Source: an uncultured Alphaproteobacteria bacterium (GTDB lineage: Bacteria; Pseudomonadota; Alphaproteobacteria; UBA8366; JADFVY01). From it: a stretch of 57,366 nt of DNA. Both the position numbers and the translations under genes were made by a program. The notes under the pieces are model-generated. The model was not told the DNA's origin and did no database searches. It saw only the letters and a list, made by a program, of their open reading frames with translations. Positions within the stretch are counted from its first letter, which is position 1; the number at the start of each line of letters is the position of its first letter. The DNA is taken from NCBI GenBank assembly GCA_947259105.1, contig CAMYKU010000029.1, positions 1-57,366 on the forward strand, in the 5' to 3' direction. Below are positions 1 to 7,799 of the stretch, one piece after another.

Positions 1-267
1 GCGCTGGACCGCGCCAGACAGGACCATGCCGAGCGGGCCGAACACGCCGCCGTCCGCCGGCGTCTCGACAGCCTGACGCCGCGCGAGCGGGAGGTAATGG
101 CGCTGGTCGTCACCGGCCGCCGCAACAAGGAGATCGCGCACGAGCTCGGCACCAGCGAGAAGACCATCAAGGTCCATCGCGCACGGGTGATGGCGAAGAT
201 GCAGGCGCCGTCGCTCGCCGCCCTCGTCCGCCTGGCCGGGCGGATCGGATTCGCCGCGGACACATAG
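1..267 (+). CDS. LuxR/FixJ-type response regulator, C-terminal part (5' truncated by window edge)
   Basis: The window opens inside this gene, so only the last 88 residues are present. They form a LuxR/NarL-type helix-turn-helix: the LTPREREV entry helix at about residue 25, the NKEIAHELGTSEKTIKVHRARV recognition region split around residues 44-65, and a short C-terminal tail. Proteins with this tail are DNA-binding output domains of two-component regulators; the receiver domain, if there is one, lies outside the window. About 45 nt downstream of its stop is a perfect inverted repeat, followed by the sulfatase gene on the same strand, so it may regulate that unit. That link is inference. The class assignment is firm; the input signal is unknown. 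Confidence 0.85.
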   Translation, partial: ALDRARQDHAERAEHAAVRRRLDSLTPREREVMALVVTGRRNKEIAHELGTSEKTIKVHRARVMAKMQAPSLAALVRLAGRIGFAADT

Positions 268-309
268 CCGCAAGCCGCGCCCCCAACCCTGCGCGCCCGC
301 CGCCCGTTC

Positions 310-359
310 CGGTATTGGACCAAAGTCCAATACCGCACCTGATAGGGTTCCTCTATAGT
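310..359 (+). promoter_or_regulatory. Inverted-repeat operator and promoter in front of the arylsulfatase
   Basis: Positions 310-320 (CGGTATTGGAC) and 325-335 (GTCCAATACCG) are a perfect 11-bp inverted repeat with a 4-nt spacer (CAAA). No T-tract follows, so a terminator is unlikely. A TATAGT box at 354-359 fits a -10 element, and no good -35 hexamer lies 17 nt before it. The repeat centre would then sit about 43 nt before the start of transcription, where LuxR-type activators that replace a poor -35 usually bind. The geometry is seen directly; activation by the adjacent regulator is inferred. Confidence 0.55.
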
Positions 360-474
360 GCGTCATCAGAATTGGCAATGCGCCATGGAGAAAGCTGCTC
401 GGCCCCGCGACGGCCTCAAGGGCAGGGTCTCCGGGTGTGCGGACGATCAACCGGCACAAAAGCAAGGAAGCGAT

Positions 475-2067
475 ATGAAATACCTGACGATCACATTGAC
501 GGCCTTGTTGGCCGCAACCGCGTTGGCAGCGCCTGGGCTCGCCCAGACCGCCGGCAAGCCGAACATTCTGATGATCATGTCGGATGACGTCGGCATCACC
601 AATCTCAGCGCCTACAGCCGCGGCATGGCCGGGTACCACACGCCGAACATCGACCGCATCGGCAATGAGGGCGTGCTGTTCACCGACTACTACGCCGAAC
701 AGAGTTGCACGGCGGGCAGGTCGGCCTTCATCACCGGCCAATCGCCGATCCGCACCGGCCTGACCAAGGTCGGTTTTCCCGGCGCCGCGATCGGGCTTCA
801 GAAGGAGGATCCGACGCTCGCCGAGCTGTTGAAGCCACACGGCTACGCGACTGGGCAGTTCGGCAAGAACCACCTGGGCGACCGCAACGAGTATCTGCCG
901 ACGGTGCACGGTTTCGACGAATTCCTTGGGAACCTGTATCATCTGAACGCGGAAGAAGAGCCGGAGAATCCCGACTATCCGAAGGATCCCAAATTCCGCG
1001 CCGAGTTCGGACCGCGCGGCGTGTTGTCGTGCGTGGCAACGGATAAGGCAAGTAAGGTCGTCGACGAGCGCTTCGGCCCGATGGGCAAACAGGAGTGCGA
1101 GGACACCGGGCCGCTGACCAAGAAACGGATGGAGACCGCGGACGAGGAGTTCGTGGGGCGCGCGATCGACTTCATCAAGCGCAACAACGAGGCGGGCAAG
1201 CCCTGGTTCGCCTGGGTCGCGACTTCGCGGATGCATTTCTTCACCCACCTGAAGGAGGAGAGCGAGGGCGTAACCGGCCTCGGCATCTTCGCCGACGGCA
1301 TGGTCGAGCATGACGGCCATGTCGGTCAGTTGCTCGACCTGCTCGAAGAGCTGGGCGTCGCCGACAACACGATCGTTCTCTATACCGCGGACAACGGCCC
1401 TCACTACAACGAATGGCCCGACGGCGGCCTCTCTCCGTTCCGCGGCGAGAAGAACACGAACTGGGAGGGTGCTTACCGCGTGCCGATGCTGGTGCGCTGG
1501 CCGGCGAAGATCCCCGGCGGGACGGTCACCAACGAGCCTCTGTCGGCGCTCGACTGGGTTCCGACGCTGATGGCCGCGGTCGGCGAGCCGGACGTTAAGG
1601 AAAAGCTCGTGAACGGGCACAAGGCGGGCGACAAGACGTTCAAGGTCCACCTCGACGGCTACAACGTCCTGCCGCATCTGACCGGCGAGACCAAGGAGGG
1701 CCCGCGCCAGGAGTTCCTCTACTGGAACGACGGCGGACAACTCGTCGGCCTGCGGTATGACGACTGGAAGCTGGTGTTCATGGAGCAGCGCGCCCGTGGA
1801 TTCCAGGTCTGGGCGGAGCCGTTCGTGTCGCTGCGCGTCCCGAAGATCTTCAATCTGCGCACCGACCCGTTCGAGCGGGCGGACACCGACGCGAACAACT
1901 ACGAGAGGTGGTGGATCGAGCGCGTTTTCGCGCTGGTGCCGGCGCAGACGTTCATCGGCGAATATATCGCCACTTTCAAGGAGTTCCCGCCGCGGCAGAA
2001 GCCGGCGAAATTCAACGTCGACGACGCGCTTGCGACTCTGAAAAGCGCTGCAGCGACAGGCAACTGA
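475..2067 (+). CDS. Secreted/periplasmic arylsulfatase (formylglycine-dependent sulfatase family)
   Basis: A 530-residue alkaline-phosphatase-superfamily sulfatase that hydrolyses sulfate esters outside the cytoplasm. Residues 1-23 form a Sec signal peptide (cleavage after GLA). The metal-binding Asp pair is D37/D38 in MIMSDDVG. The catalytic site is C78 in CTAGR, matching the C-x-(P/A)-x-R motif that formylglycine-generating enzyme converts to formylglycine. A second metal-site segment, ADNGPHYN, follows near residue 305. The ATG at 475 was chosen over an in-frame start 117 nt upstream because it has an AAGGAAG ribosome site and begins the signal peptide. It lies downstream of an operator-like repeat and is followed on the same strand by a DUF502 protein and an outer-membrane channel. 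The substrate cannot be read from sequence. Confidence 0.92.
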   Translation: MKYLTITLTALLAATALAAPGLAQTAGKPNILMIMSDDVGITNLSAYSRGMAGYHTPNIDRIGNEGVLFTDYYAEQSCTAGRSAFITGQSPIRTGLTKVGFPGAAIGLQKEDPTLAELLKPHGYATGQFGKNHLGDRNEYLPTVHGFDEFLGNLYHLNAEEEPENPDYPKDPKFRAEFGPRGVLSCVATDKASKVVDERFGPMGKQECEDTGPLTKKRMETADEEFVGRAIDFIKRNNEAGKPWFAWVATSRMHFFTHLKEESEGVTGLGIFADGMVEHDGHVGQLLDLLEELGVADNTIVLYTADNGPHYNEWPDGGLSPFRGEKNTNWEGAYRVPMLVRWPAKIPGGTVTNEPLSALDWVPTLMAAVGEPDVKEKLVNGHKAGDKTFKVHLDGYNVLPHLTGETKEGPRQEFLYWNDGGQLVGLRYDDWKLVFMEQRARGFQVWAEPFVSLRVPKIFNLRTDPFERADTDANNYERWWIERVFALVPAQTFIGEYIATFKEFPPRQKPAKFNVDDALATLKSAAATGN

Positions 2068-2077
2068 CGAAACCTCT

Positions 2078-2105
2078 GGCGCGCCCGACGATGCTCGGGC
2101 GCGCC
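2078..2105 (+). terminator. Strong stem-loop between arylsulfatase and DUF502 gene
   Basis: GGCGCGCCCGA (2078-2088) pairs perfectly with TCGGGCGCGCC (2095-2105) around a 6-nt loop. It is followed by TCTCCCC rather than a U-run, so it is a weak or processed terminator, or an mRNA-stabilising structure, just after the sulfatase stop. Confidence 0.45.
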
Positions 2106-2141
2106 TCTCCCCTCACGTGATCGCAGCGCAAAGGAAATGCG

Positions 2142-2819
2142 ATGAAGGGGCTGCTCGAATTTATGAAGACGACGGCGCTGGGCGGCCTGTTCGTGTTGCT
2201 GCCCCTGCTGTTGCTGTATCTGGTGCTGAGCGAGGCGCTCGACCTTGTCGTGGCGGTCGCGACGCCGATCGCCGATATGTTCCCCGCCGACACCTTCGCA
2301 CATGAGAAATATCCGGTGATCATCGCCTTGCTCCTGCTGTTGGTCGTCTCGTTCCTTCTCGGACTGGCGATGCGTGCCGAGCCCGGCCGCAGCCTCGGCC
2401 AGTGGCTCGAGCGCAACACGCTGCGGCGCCTGCCGATGTACGGCGCGCTGAAGACCCTGATCGCCCGCTTCGCCGAGACCGAGGCGAGCGGCGCATTCAG
2501 ACCGGCGCTGCTGATCACCGGCGAGGGCCAGCGAGACCTCGCCTACGTCATCGAGGATCACGGCGACGGGCAGATGACCGTGATGCTGCCCTGGGCGCCC
2601 ACCCCGTTCGCCGGATCGGTCAGGATCGTCGACCGCGACCAGATCGAATTGCTGGACGCGAGCCTGGGGGACCTGACCCGGGTGTTGAGCGAGTGGGGCA
2701 TCGGCGCAAGCGAGCTGCTTGGAAAGGCGGCGAGCGATGCAGGTGCCGCGCCGGTCACGGGCACTGCGGATGATCCCGGTCGAACGGGTTCGCCCACAGC
2801 GCGTCGGGACACTGCCTGA
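2142..2819 (+). CDS. DUF502 family inner-membrane protein
   Basis: A 225-residue protein with two transmembrane helices near residues 12-32 and 58-77, then a soluble part. The order and wording match the DUF502 family: short N-terminus, hairpin of two helices, RLPMYGALKTLIARF, a YVIEDHGDG segment and the PWAPTPFAGSVRIVDRD block. The family is widespread in proteobacteria; its biochemical role is not established. The start has an AAGGAA site 5 nt upstream. The stop codon sits in a 6-bp hairpin (ACTGCC/GGCAGT). It lies between a secreted sulfatase and an outer-membrane channel, which hints at an envelope role, but this neighbourhood is not enough to assign one. Confidence 0.85.
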   Translation: MKGLLEFMKTTALGGLFVLLPLLLLYLVLSEALDLVVAVATPIADMFPADTFAHEKYPVIIALLLLLVVSFLLGLAMRAEPGRSLGQWLERNTLRRLPMYGALKTLIARFAETEASGAFRPALLITGEGQRDLAYVIEDHGDGQMTVMLPWAPTPFAGSVRIVDRDQIELLDASLGDLTRVLSEWGIGASELLGKAASDAGAAPVTGTADDPGRTGSPTARRDTA

Positions 2820-2861
2820 GGCAGTATTAATTCAGAAAATACCGGTCAAGGAGGCATTACA

Positions 2862-3707
2862 ATGAACAGCTTTGGAGATCTCTATCGGGGCGTCGCGCTG
2901 TCCGCGTTCGCCGGCTCGGTAGTGCTGGCGGCCGCCGCAGGGGCGTGGGCGCAGGAAGACGGTGGCGGCGACGTGCGTTCGGCGGTACAGAATCCGATCA
3001 GCGCGCTGATCAGCCTGCCGTTCAAGTTCACCTTCGACAACGGCGCCCCGAACGGCGACGCCAACTTCCTCAACATCCAGCCGGTCTATCCGGTGACGGT
3101 GGGTAACTGGAACCTGGTCAACCGGCTGATCGTGCCGATCGCCGACGCGCCCGGCGGCGTGACCACGCCAGGCGTGCCGAACCCGACGGGCGGTGGCCGC
3201 GAGTTCGGCCTTGGCGACATCAACTACTCGCTGTTTCTCAACCCGGTAAAGAGCTCGGCGGGGTTCATCTGGGGCGCCGGCGGCTCGATCACCGCGCCGA
3301 CCGCGAGCGACCCGGTGCTCGGTTCGGAGAAATGGAGCGCCGGCCCGACCGCGGTGGCGCTGGTCCAGCCCGGTTGGGGCACCTACGGCGCCCTGATCCG
3401 GCAACTCTGGTCCTTCGCCGGCGAATCGGACCGGAACAGCGTCAACCAGATGCTCCTCGAGCCCTTCGTCAACTACAATCTCGACAATGGCTGGTATCTG
3501 ATCTCCGACCTGGTGATGACGGCCAACTGGGAGGCCGATTCGGGCGACGTCTGGACGGTCCCGCTCGGCGGCGGCTTCGGCAAGATCTTCAAGATCGGCG
3601 AGCAGCCGATGAACATGCGCGCGGAGGGCTACTACAACGTGGCCCGGCCGGACAGCGGGCCGAAATGGACGGTCGGATTCACCGTCCAGTTCCTGTTCCC
3701 GAAATAG
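2862..3707 (+). CDS. Outer-membrane beta-barrel transporter (MetA/phenol-degradation channel-like)
   Basis: A 281-residue protein with a Sec signal peptide (cleavage after AWA at about residue 30). Its mature part is rich in alternating aromatic and small residues and ends in an aromatic strand (TVGFTVQFLFPK), as expected for an outer-membrane barrel. It resembles the PF13557-type 'MetA pathway of phenol degradation' outer-membrane proteins, often mislabelled neuromedin U. These are thought to let small hydrophobic or aromatic compounds cross the outer membrane, but few have been tested. An AAGGAGG ribosome site lies 7 nt before the ATG. Its position after the sulfatase suggests uptake of the sulfatase substrate or desulfated product; this is inference. 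Confidence 0.75.
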   Translation: MNSFGDLYRGVALSAFAGSVVLAAAAGAWAQEDGGGDVRSAVQNPISALISLPFKFTFDNGAPNGDANFLNIQPVYPVTVGNWNLVNRLIVPIADAPGGVTTPGVPNPTGGGREFGLGDINYSLFLNPVKSSAGFIWGAGGSITAPTASDPVLGSEKWSAGPTAVALVQPGWGTYGALIRQLWSFAGESDRNSVNQMLLEPFVNYNLDNGWYLISDLVMTANWEADSGDVWTVPLGGGFGKIFKIGEQPMNMRAEGYYNVARPDSGPKWTVGFTVQFLFPK

Positions 3708-3851
3708 CGCGCCTTGGGTAGCGGTCATCGGACCCGGGCGCGCGCGGCGGCCGCACCGGCCCATCCCACGCAGTTCGCAGTCGTGGACAGCAAGACCACA
3801 CGCACGGCAGCGTTGGCGAAATAACGCCACAGTTTACGTAAACGTCAATTC

Positions 3852-3890
3852 CAAACCCGCGGAAAACACCGGTGCATGGGGTTGTTCCGC
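3852..3890 (-). repeat. 39-bp dispersed repeat, copy A
   Basis: On the minus strand this matches 41750-41788 at 38 of 39 positions and the 45565-45600 copy over most of its length. The shared core is GGAACAACCCCATGCACCGG followed by TGTTTTCYGCGGGTTTG. The ends GCGGAA/TTCCGC are complementary, so it can fold. It lies just past the enoyl-CoA hydratase stop, between convergent genes. Confidence 0.7.
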
Positions 3891-3914
3891 CGGATGCGGT
3901 CTGCGCCGCCGGCC

Positions 3915-4712
3915 TCACCGCCCCTTGAAGCCGGGCGGGCGCTTCTCGACGAAGGCGGCGACGCCCTCCTTGAAATCCTCGGTGCCTGCGCATTCGGCGA
4001 TGGCGCGGCGTTCGTGCTCCATCTGGGTCTCGAGAGAGGATTCAGGGCTGAGCGCGACCAGCCGCTTGGCGGCGCCAAAGGCGCGGGTCGGCCCGGCCGC
4101 GATCCGCTCCGCATAGGACCGCGCCTCGGCCATGAAGGACGCGTCGCGGTAGACCGCATTGACGATGCCGAGGTCCCGCGCCTCCTGCGCCGTCAACACC
4201 GCGTTGTTGACCATCAGGTCGTAGGCCCGCTTCGGACCCACAACGCGCGGCAGGAAGAAGGAGGAGCCGCCATCGGGCGCGAGGCCGGCCTTTGTGTAGG
4301 CCATGGTGAAGACCGCGCTTTCCGCCGCCAGCACCAGGTCGCAGGCCAGCGCGAAACTGAAGCCGGCTCCGCCGGCCACCCCGTTGACCGCGCCGATTAC
4401 CGGCTTCTCCATCCGCGCCATGGTGGCCATGGCGCCGTGCACGGGTACGGTGAGCCGCTTCAGGAAGGCGCCGACGGAGCGGCCCGCCGCGTCTTCCGCC
4501 TGCATCGCTTTCAGGTCGCCGCCGGCGCAGAACGCCTTGCCGGCCCCGGTCAGCAGGACGGCGCGCACGGACGCATCCTCGTCGCACTCGATCAGCGCGT
4601 CGAGCAGTGCCTGCATCATCGCCCCGTCGATCGCGTTATAGGAATCGGGGCGGTTCAGCGTGAGGACGGCGAGCCCGCCTTCGCGCTCGGTGAGGACAGT
4701 ATTTTCCGCCAT
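3915..4712 (-). CDS. Enoyl-CoA hydratase/isomerase family protein, PaaG-like
   Basis: A 265-residue crotonase-fold enzyme acting on an acyl-CoA. The oxyanion-hole segments are AGGDL at residues 63-67 and GVAGGAG at 111-117. D147 in KAGLAPDGGSS is at the position of the catalytic Asp in PaaG-type isomerases, and the Glu pair typical of true hydratases is not evident. An isomerase or ring-opening-type reaction is therefore more likely than plain hydration. It is the last gene of a minus-strand run behind an amino-acid ABC transporter and two hydrolases, about 30 nt after the M81 gene, so it probably handles a CoA-linked product of the imported compound. The exact substrate is unknown. Confidence 0.85.
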   Translation of the reverse strand: MAENTVLTEREGGLAVLTLNRPDSYNAIDGAMMQALLDALIECDEDASVRAVLLTGAGKAFCAGGDLKAMQAEDAAGRSVGAFLKRLTVPVHGAMATMARMEKPVIGAVNGVAGGAGFSFALACDLVLAAESAVFTMAYTKAGLAPDGGSSFFLPRVVGPKRAYDLMVNNAVLTAQEARDLGIVNAVYRDASFMAEARSYAERIAAGPTRAFGAAKRLVALSPESSLETQMEHERRAIAECAGTEDFKEGVAAFVEKRPPGFKGR

Positions 4713-4744
4713 GACCGGCTCCCGACAGTTCCAGGGCGCTTAAG

Positions 4745-6253
4745 CTAGACGGCGCCGTCCGGCCCGTCCAGACCCGGCCAGGGCGGCAGCATCCGCCGCG
4801 ACACGTGGCGGAACGGCAGCGACCCGGCATCTGCGGTCGCGGGGCCGGGCGTATCGACGTCGACGATCCGCACGCAGGCGTCGGCGAAAGCCGCCCGGAA
4901 GTGGTTCTTCGCCTTCGCGGCAAGGATACGGACATCCGCCAGGTCGATACCATGCAGGCGGAACCAGGCGGGATCGTTCGGCGATATGCAGGCGCCGGTG
5001 ACGATCACCCGAATCGTCGGGTTGCCGGCCAGCTCGAACAGGGCCGAGCCGCCGAGATCGACGGCCATGCCGCGCCACATCGGCCCGTCATTGACGAAGC
5101 ACCCGTCGGTCAGCCGCAGGACCCGCAGCCGCGCCGCGACCGGCGGACCGTAGATATCGGTCAGCCGCCCGCCGAGGCGCGCCTCCAGCTCGCCCCCCTC
5201 GCCGGCCGCGCGGGCGCGTTCCAGCAATGCCGGGTCGCAGAAGAATGCGAACAGGCAGGGGACGTCCGGCCCCGCTTCCACCAGCGCGCGGAACAGGGCG
5301 GGCGTATCGCCGATGCCGCCGGACATCGGGTTGTCGGCCGGCTCGAGGATGGCGATCGTGCCGTCGTCATGACTCTCAAGCGCATCCCGCACCGCGTCCA
5401 CGGCGGCCGGCATATCGGGCAGGAAATCCATGCGGCGGCGGACAATCTCGGCGGACAGGGATCGCGCCGCCTCCGGCGCCGCCTCGTTGCCGGCCCCTGC
5501 GGTAACACAGACGCTGGCCCCGGCATGCGGCGAATCGCCGAAGGCAAAGCCGCCGAACGGAGATACGTCGTAGAGCCCGTGGCGACGCTCCATCTCGCGC
5601 GCAAGCGCCTCGATTCCGGCCATCGGGCCGGATGCGGTGCGCATGTTGTGGCTCAACAGCATGAGGCCGGTGCGCGCGACCGTGACGGCCGGCCGAATGT
5701 CGCCTGCGACCGTCCGCGCCAAAAGTTCCAGCGCCTTTTGCGCGGTCTCGTAGGTATCGAGGTGGGGATAGGTCTTGTAGCCCGCGGCGATGTCGATCAC
5801 ATCGGCGACCTCCGCGGCCATGTTGGCGTGCAGATCGAAGCTCGCGGCGACCGGGCAGCCCGGACCGACGGCATCGCGGATGGCCCGCAGCAGGTCGAGG
5901 TCCGGGGCCATCCGGGTCTCGCCGATCATCGCGCCGTGCAGCGAAACGTAAACCGCATCCCAGACACCGGCCAAGAGATCTTCCACCGCCTCGCCGATCA
6001 CCCGGTCGATCAGGGCATCGGCCACCGGCCCACCCGGCGGCGCGGCGGCGCAGCGCAGGAAGACGCCCTGCCAGTCCGTGTCCGCCGCAACGAAGTCCAC
6101 GGCGGCACCCATCTCGGTCCGCGTGCCGCGATAGGCCGTATGCGCGTCCTCGCCCTTCAGCCATTCATCCCGCTCGAAGGCTGCGGACCCGGTCACGACT
6201 GGGTTGAAGGAATTCCCCTCATGGGAGAAGCGCAGGATCGCGACGCGAGGCAT
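4745..6253 (-). CDS. M81 family metallopeptidase (microcystinase/MlrC-like)
   Basis: A 502-residue M81 protein. The N-terminal DUF1485-like part carries the zinc-ligand candidates D140 and H142 (ASFDLHAN) and H164/D166 (TYPHLD); an MlrC C-terminal domain follows from about residue 300. The founding member MlrC degrades linearised microcystin; most relatives sit beside ABC transporters and have unknown substrates, probably small peptides or amide-bonded amino-acid derivatives. Its ATG abuts the stop of the upstream permease gene (stop/start adjacent with no gap), so translation is coupled to the transporter and its substrate is very likely what the transporter imports. No signal peptide, so it is cytoplasmic. 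Confidence 0.88.
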   Translation of the reverse strand: MPRVAILRFSHEGNSFNPVVTGSAAFERDEWLKGEDAHTAYRGTRTEMGAAVDFVAADTDWQGVFLRCAAAPPGGPVADALIDRVIGEAVEDLLAGVWDAVYVSLHGAMIGETRMAPDLDLLRAIRDAVGPGCPVAASFDLHANMAAEVADVIDIAAGYKTYPHLDTYETAQKALELLARTVAGDIRPAVTVARTGLMLLSHNMRTASGPMAGIEALAREMERRHGLYDVSPFGGFAFGDSPHAGASVCVTAGAGNEAAPEAARSLSAEIVRRRMDFLPDMPAAVDAVRDALESHDDGTIAILEPADNPMSGGIGDTPALFRALVEAGPDVPCLFAFFCDPALLERARAAGEGGELEARLGGRLTDIYGPPVAARLRVLRLTDGCFVNDGPMWRGMAVDLGGSALFELAGNPTIRVIVTGACISPNDPAWFRLHGIDLADVRILAAKAKNHFRAAFADACVRIVDVDTPGPATADAGSLPFRHVSRRMLPPWPGLDGPDGAV

Positions 6254-6976
6254 TCAGCGAACGGGAACGCCGTCCACCGCCAGCACTGTATCCTTCCTGT
6301 CACGCAGGTGGCCGCTCAGCCGGAATTCGACCTTCTTGAAGATGAACAGGATGCCGTAGGTGATGATCAGATAGATGACGCCTGCGGTGATGTAGAGCTG
6401 ATAGAACGCGAAGCTGCGCGCCGCGATGACGCGGGCGACGCCGGTCAAATCCATCAGCGAGATGATGCTGACCAGCGAGGTCGCCTGGAACAGAAACACC
6501 ACCTCGTTGCTGTAGGCCGGCAGCGCAAGGCGGAAGGCCTTGGGCAGGATGATCCGCCGGTAGAGCAGCCAGCCCGACATGCCGCTGGCCCGTGCCGCCT
6601 CGATTTCGCCATGGGGTACGGCCTGGATCGCGCCGCGCAGGATCTCCGCCGTATAGCCGGCGGTGTTCAGGGTCAGCGTCAGGGCGGCGCAGAAATACGC
6701 CTGGCGGAAGAACACCCATAGGCCCAGCGCGTCCAGCTCGGTCTGGAACTGGCCGCTGCCGTAATAGATCAGGAAGATCTGGACCAGAAGCGGCGTGCCC
6801 CTGAAATAAAAGATGTACCCATAGGCCGGTGTCCAGAACAGGGGGTTCCTGGAGACCCGCAGCAGCGCCAGCGGGACCGCCAGCAACAGCCCCATCACGA
6901 CGCTCAGCGCGGTGATATGGACGGTCAGCCACGCACCTTCCAGCAGTCGCGGCAGGCTTTGCCAGATGATCTCCAT
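6254..6976 (-). CDS. Polar amino-acid ABC transporter permease (HisM/QM type), second subunit
   Basis: A 240-residue integral membrane protein of the His/Glu/Gln/Arg/opine three-TM permease family. It has the conserved EAA loop (EILRGAIQAVPHGEIEAARASGM, about residues 110-135) that docks on the ATPase, and the family's N-terminal WQSLPRLLEGAWLTVHITALS. It follows the first permease after a 3-nt gap and is directly joined to the M81 peptidase gene. Together with its partner it forms the heterodimeric channel. Confidence 0.93.
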   Translation of the reverse strand: MEIIWQSLPRLLEGAWLTVHITALSVVMGLLLAVPLALLRVSRNPLFWTPAYGYIFYFRGTPLLVQIFLIYYGSGQFQTELDALGLWVFFRQAYFCAALTLTLNTAGYTAEILRGAIQAVPHGEIEAARASGMSGWLLYRRIILPKAFRLALPAYSNEVVFLFQATSLVSIISLMDLTGVARVIAARSFAFYQLYITAGVIYLIITYGILFIFKKVEFRLSGHLRDRKDTVLAVDGVPVR

Positions 6977-6979
6977 CGC

Positions 6980-7669
6980 TCAGCCGCTCCGCACGCCGCG
7001 GCGGGCCCAGGTCTCGATGCGCTGCTGGCCGATCATCGAAACAATGGTAATGCCCAGGTAGATCAGCGAGGCCGCAAAATAGAAGGTGAAGGGCAGCCGC
7101 ACCGCACGAGCGGCGATGTCGGAATTGCGCATCAGTTCCGGCAGCTGGATCACGGAGATCAGCGCGGTCGCCTTGATCAGCACCATCCAGACATTGCCTA
7201 GCCCGGGCAGCGCGAAGCGCCAGACCTGGGGCAGCAGGACCCGCCGCACCATCATCGGGCGGCTCATACCGGCGGCATAGGCGGCCTCGATCTGGCCCTT
7301 CGGCACCGCCAGGATGGCGCCACGGAACACCTCCGTCGAGAAGGCGCCATAGATGAATCCGAGCGTCATCACGCCGGCGATGAAGGGGTTGATGTCGATG
7401 ACGATGTCATAACCGAACCCCTCGAGCACATCCTGGATCAGCGTCGGCACCCCGTAGTAGACGAGCAGGATCAACAGCAGTTCGGGCACACCGCGAATGA
7501 CCGTCGTATAGGTGTCGGCGGCCCGGCGGGCGATCCAGTTATGCGACAGCTTGGCCCAGGCGCCGAGCAGCCCCAACACCATCGCCACCACCAGCGCGCA
7601 CAGGCCGACGAGCAGGGTGAGCTGCAGCCCTGTCGGGAGCATCCATAAGTAACCCTGGAAGTCAAACAT
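6980..7669 (-). CDS. Polar amino-acid ABC transporter permease (HisQ type), first subunit
   Basis: A permease of 229 residues from the chosen ATG (MFDFQGYLWM). It has the family EAA loop (EVFRGAILAVPKGQIEAAYAAGM) and three or more membrane spans. A TTG start 27 nt upstream (7696) is possible but has no better ribosome site; the ATG has GAGA about 8 nt upstream and gives the usual N-terminus. It is the partner of the next permease. A strong stem-loop separates it from the binding-protein gene, as is common where the binding protein is made in excess. Confidence 0.92.
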   Translation of the reverse strand: MFDFQGYLWMLPTGLQLTLLVGLCALVVAMVLGLLGAWAKLSHNWIARRAADTYTTVIRGVPELLLILLVYYGVPTLIQDVLEGFGYDIVIDINPFIAGVMTLGFIYGAFSTEVFRGAILAVPKGQIEAAYAAGMSRPMMVRRVLLPQVWRFALPGLGNVWMVLIKATALISVIQLPELMRNSDIAARAVRLPFTFYFAASLIYLGITIVSMIGQQRIETWARRGVRSG

Positions 7670-7724
7670 CCGGTTATCTCGCGGGTTCGGCAGCAATCAG
7701 GCGCGGCGGATCAACCAGACAAAG

Positions 7725-7756
7725 CGCCACCGCCCGTCCGGAGGCGGGCGGTGGCG
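7725..7756 (-). terminator. Intercistronic stem-loop after the binding-protein gene
   Basis: CGCCACCGCCCG (7725-7736) pairs perfectly with CGGGCGGTGGCG (7745-7756) around an 8-nt loop. On the minus strand it is followed by CTTTGTC, a poor U-run. It is probably an attenuating or RNA-stabilising structure that lets the binding protein exceed the permeases. Confidence 0.55.
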
Positions 7757-7799
7757 TTGCTGGAAGTGTCATGAATCCGCTCCGCGAACGCGGCGCGGC

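Noticed and set aside
310..335. Inverted repeat as a transcription terminator of the LuxR-type gene
   Set aside because: No U-run follows in either direction, the arms are only moderately G/C-rich, and the position relative to a -10 box favours an operator.
4805..6721. 638-codon open frame antisense to the M81 peptidase and a permease
   Set aside because: Spans two well-defined genes on the other strand and has no recognisable motif.
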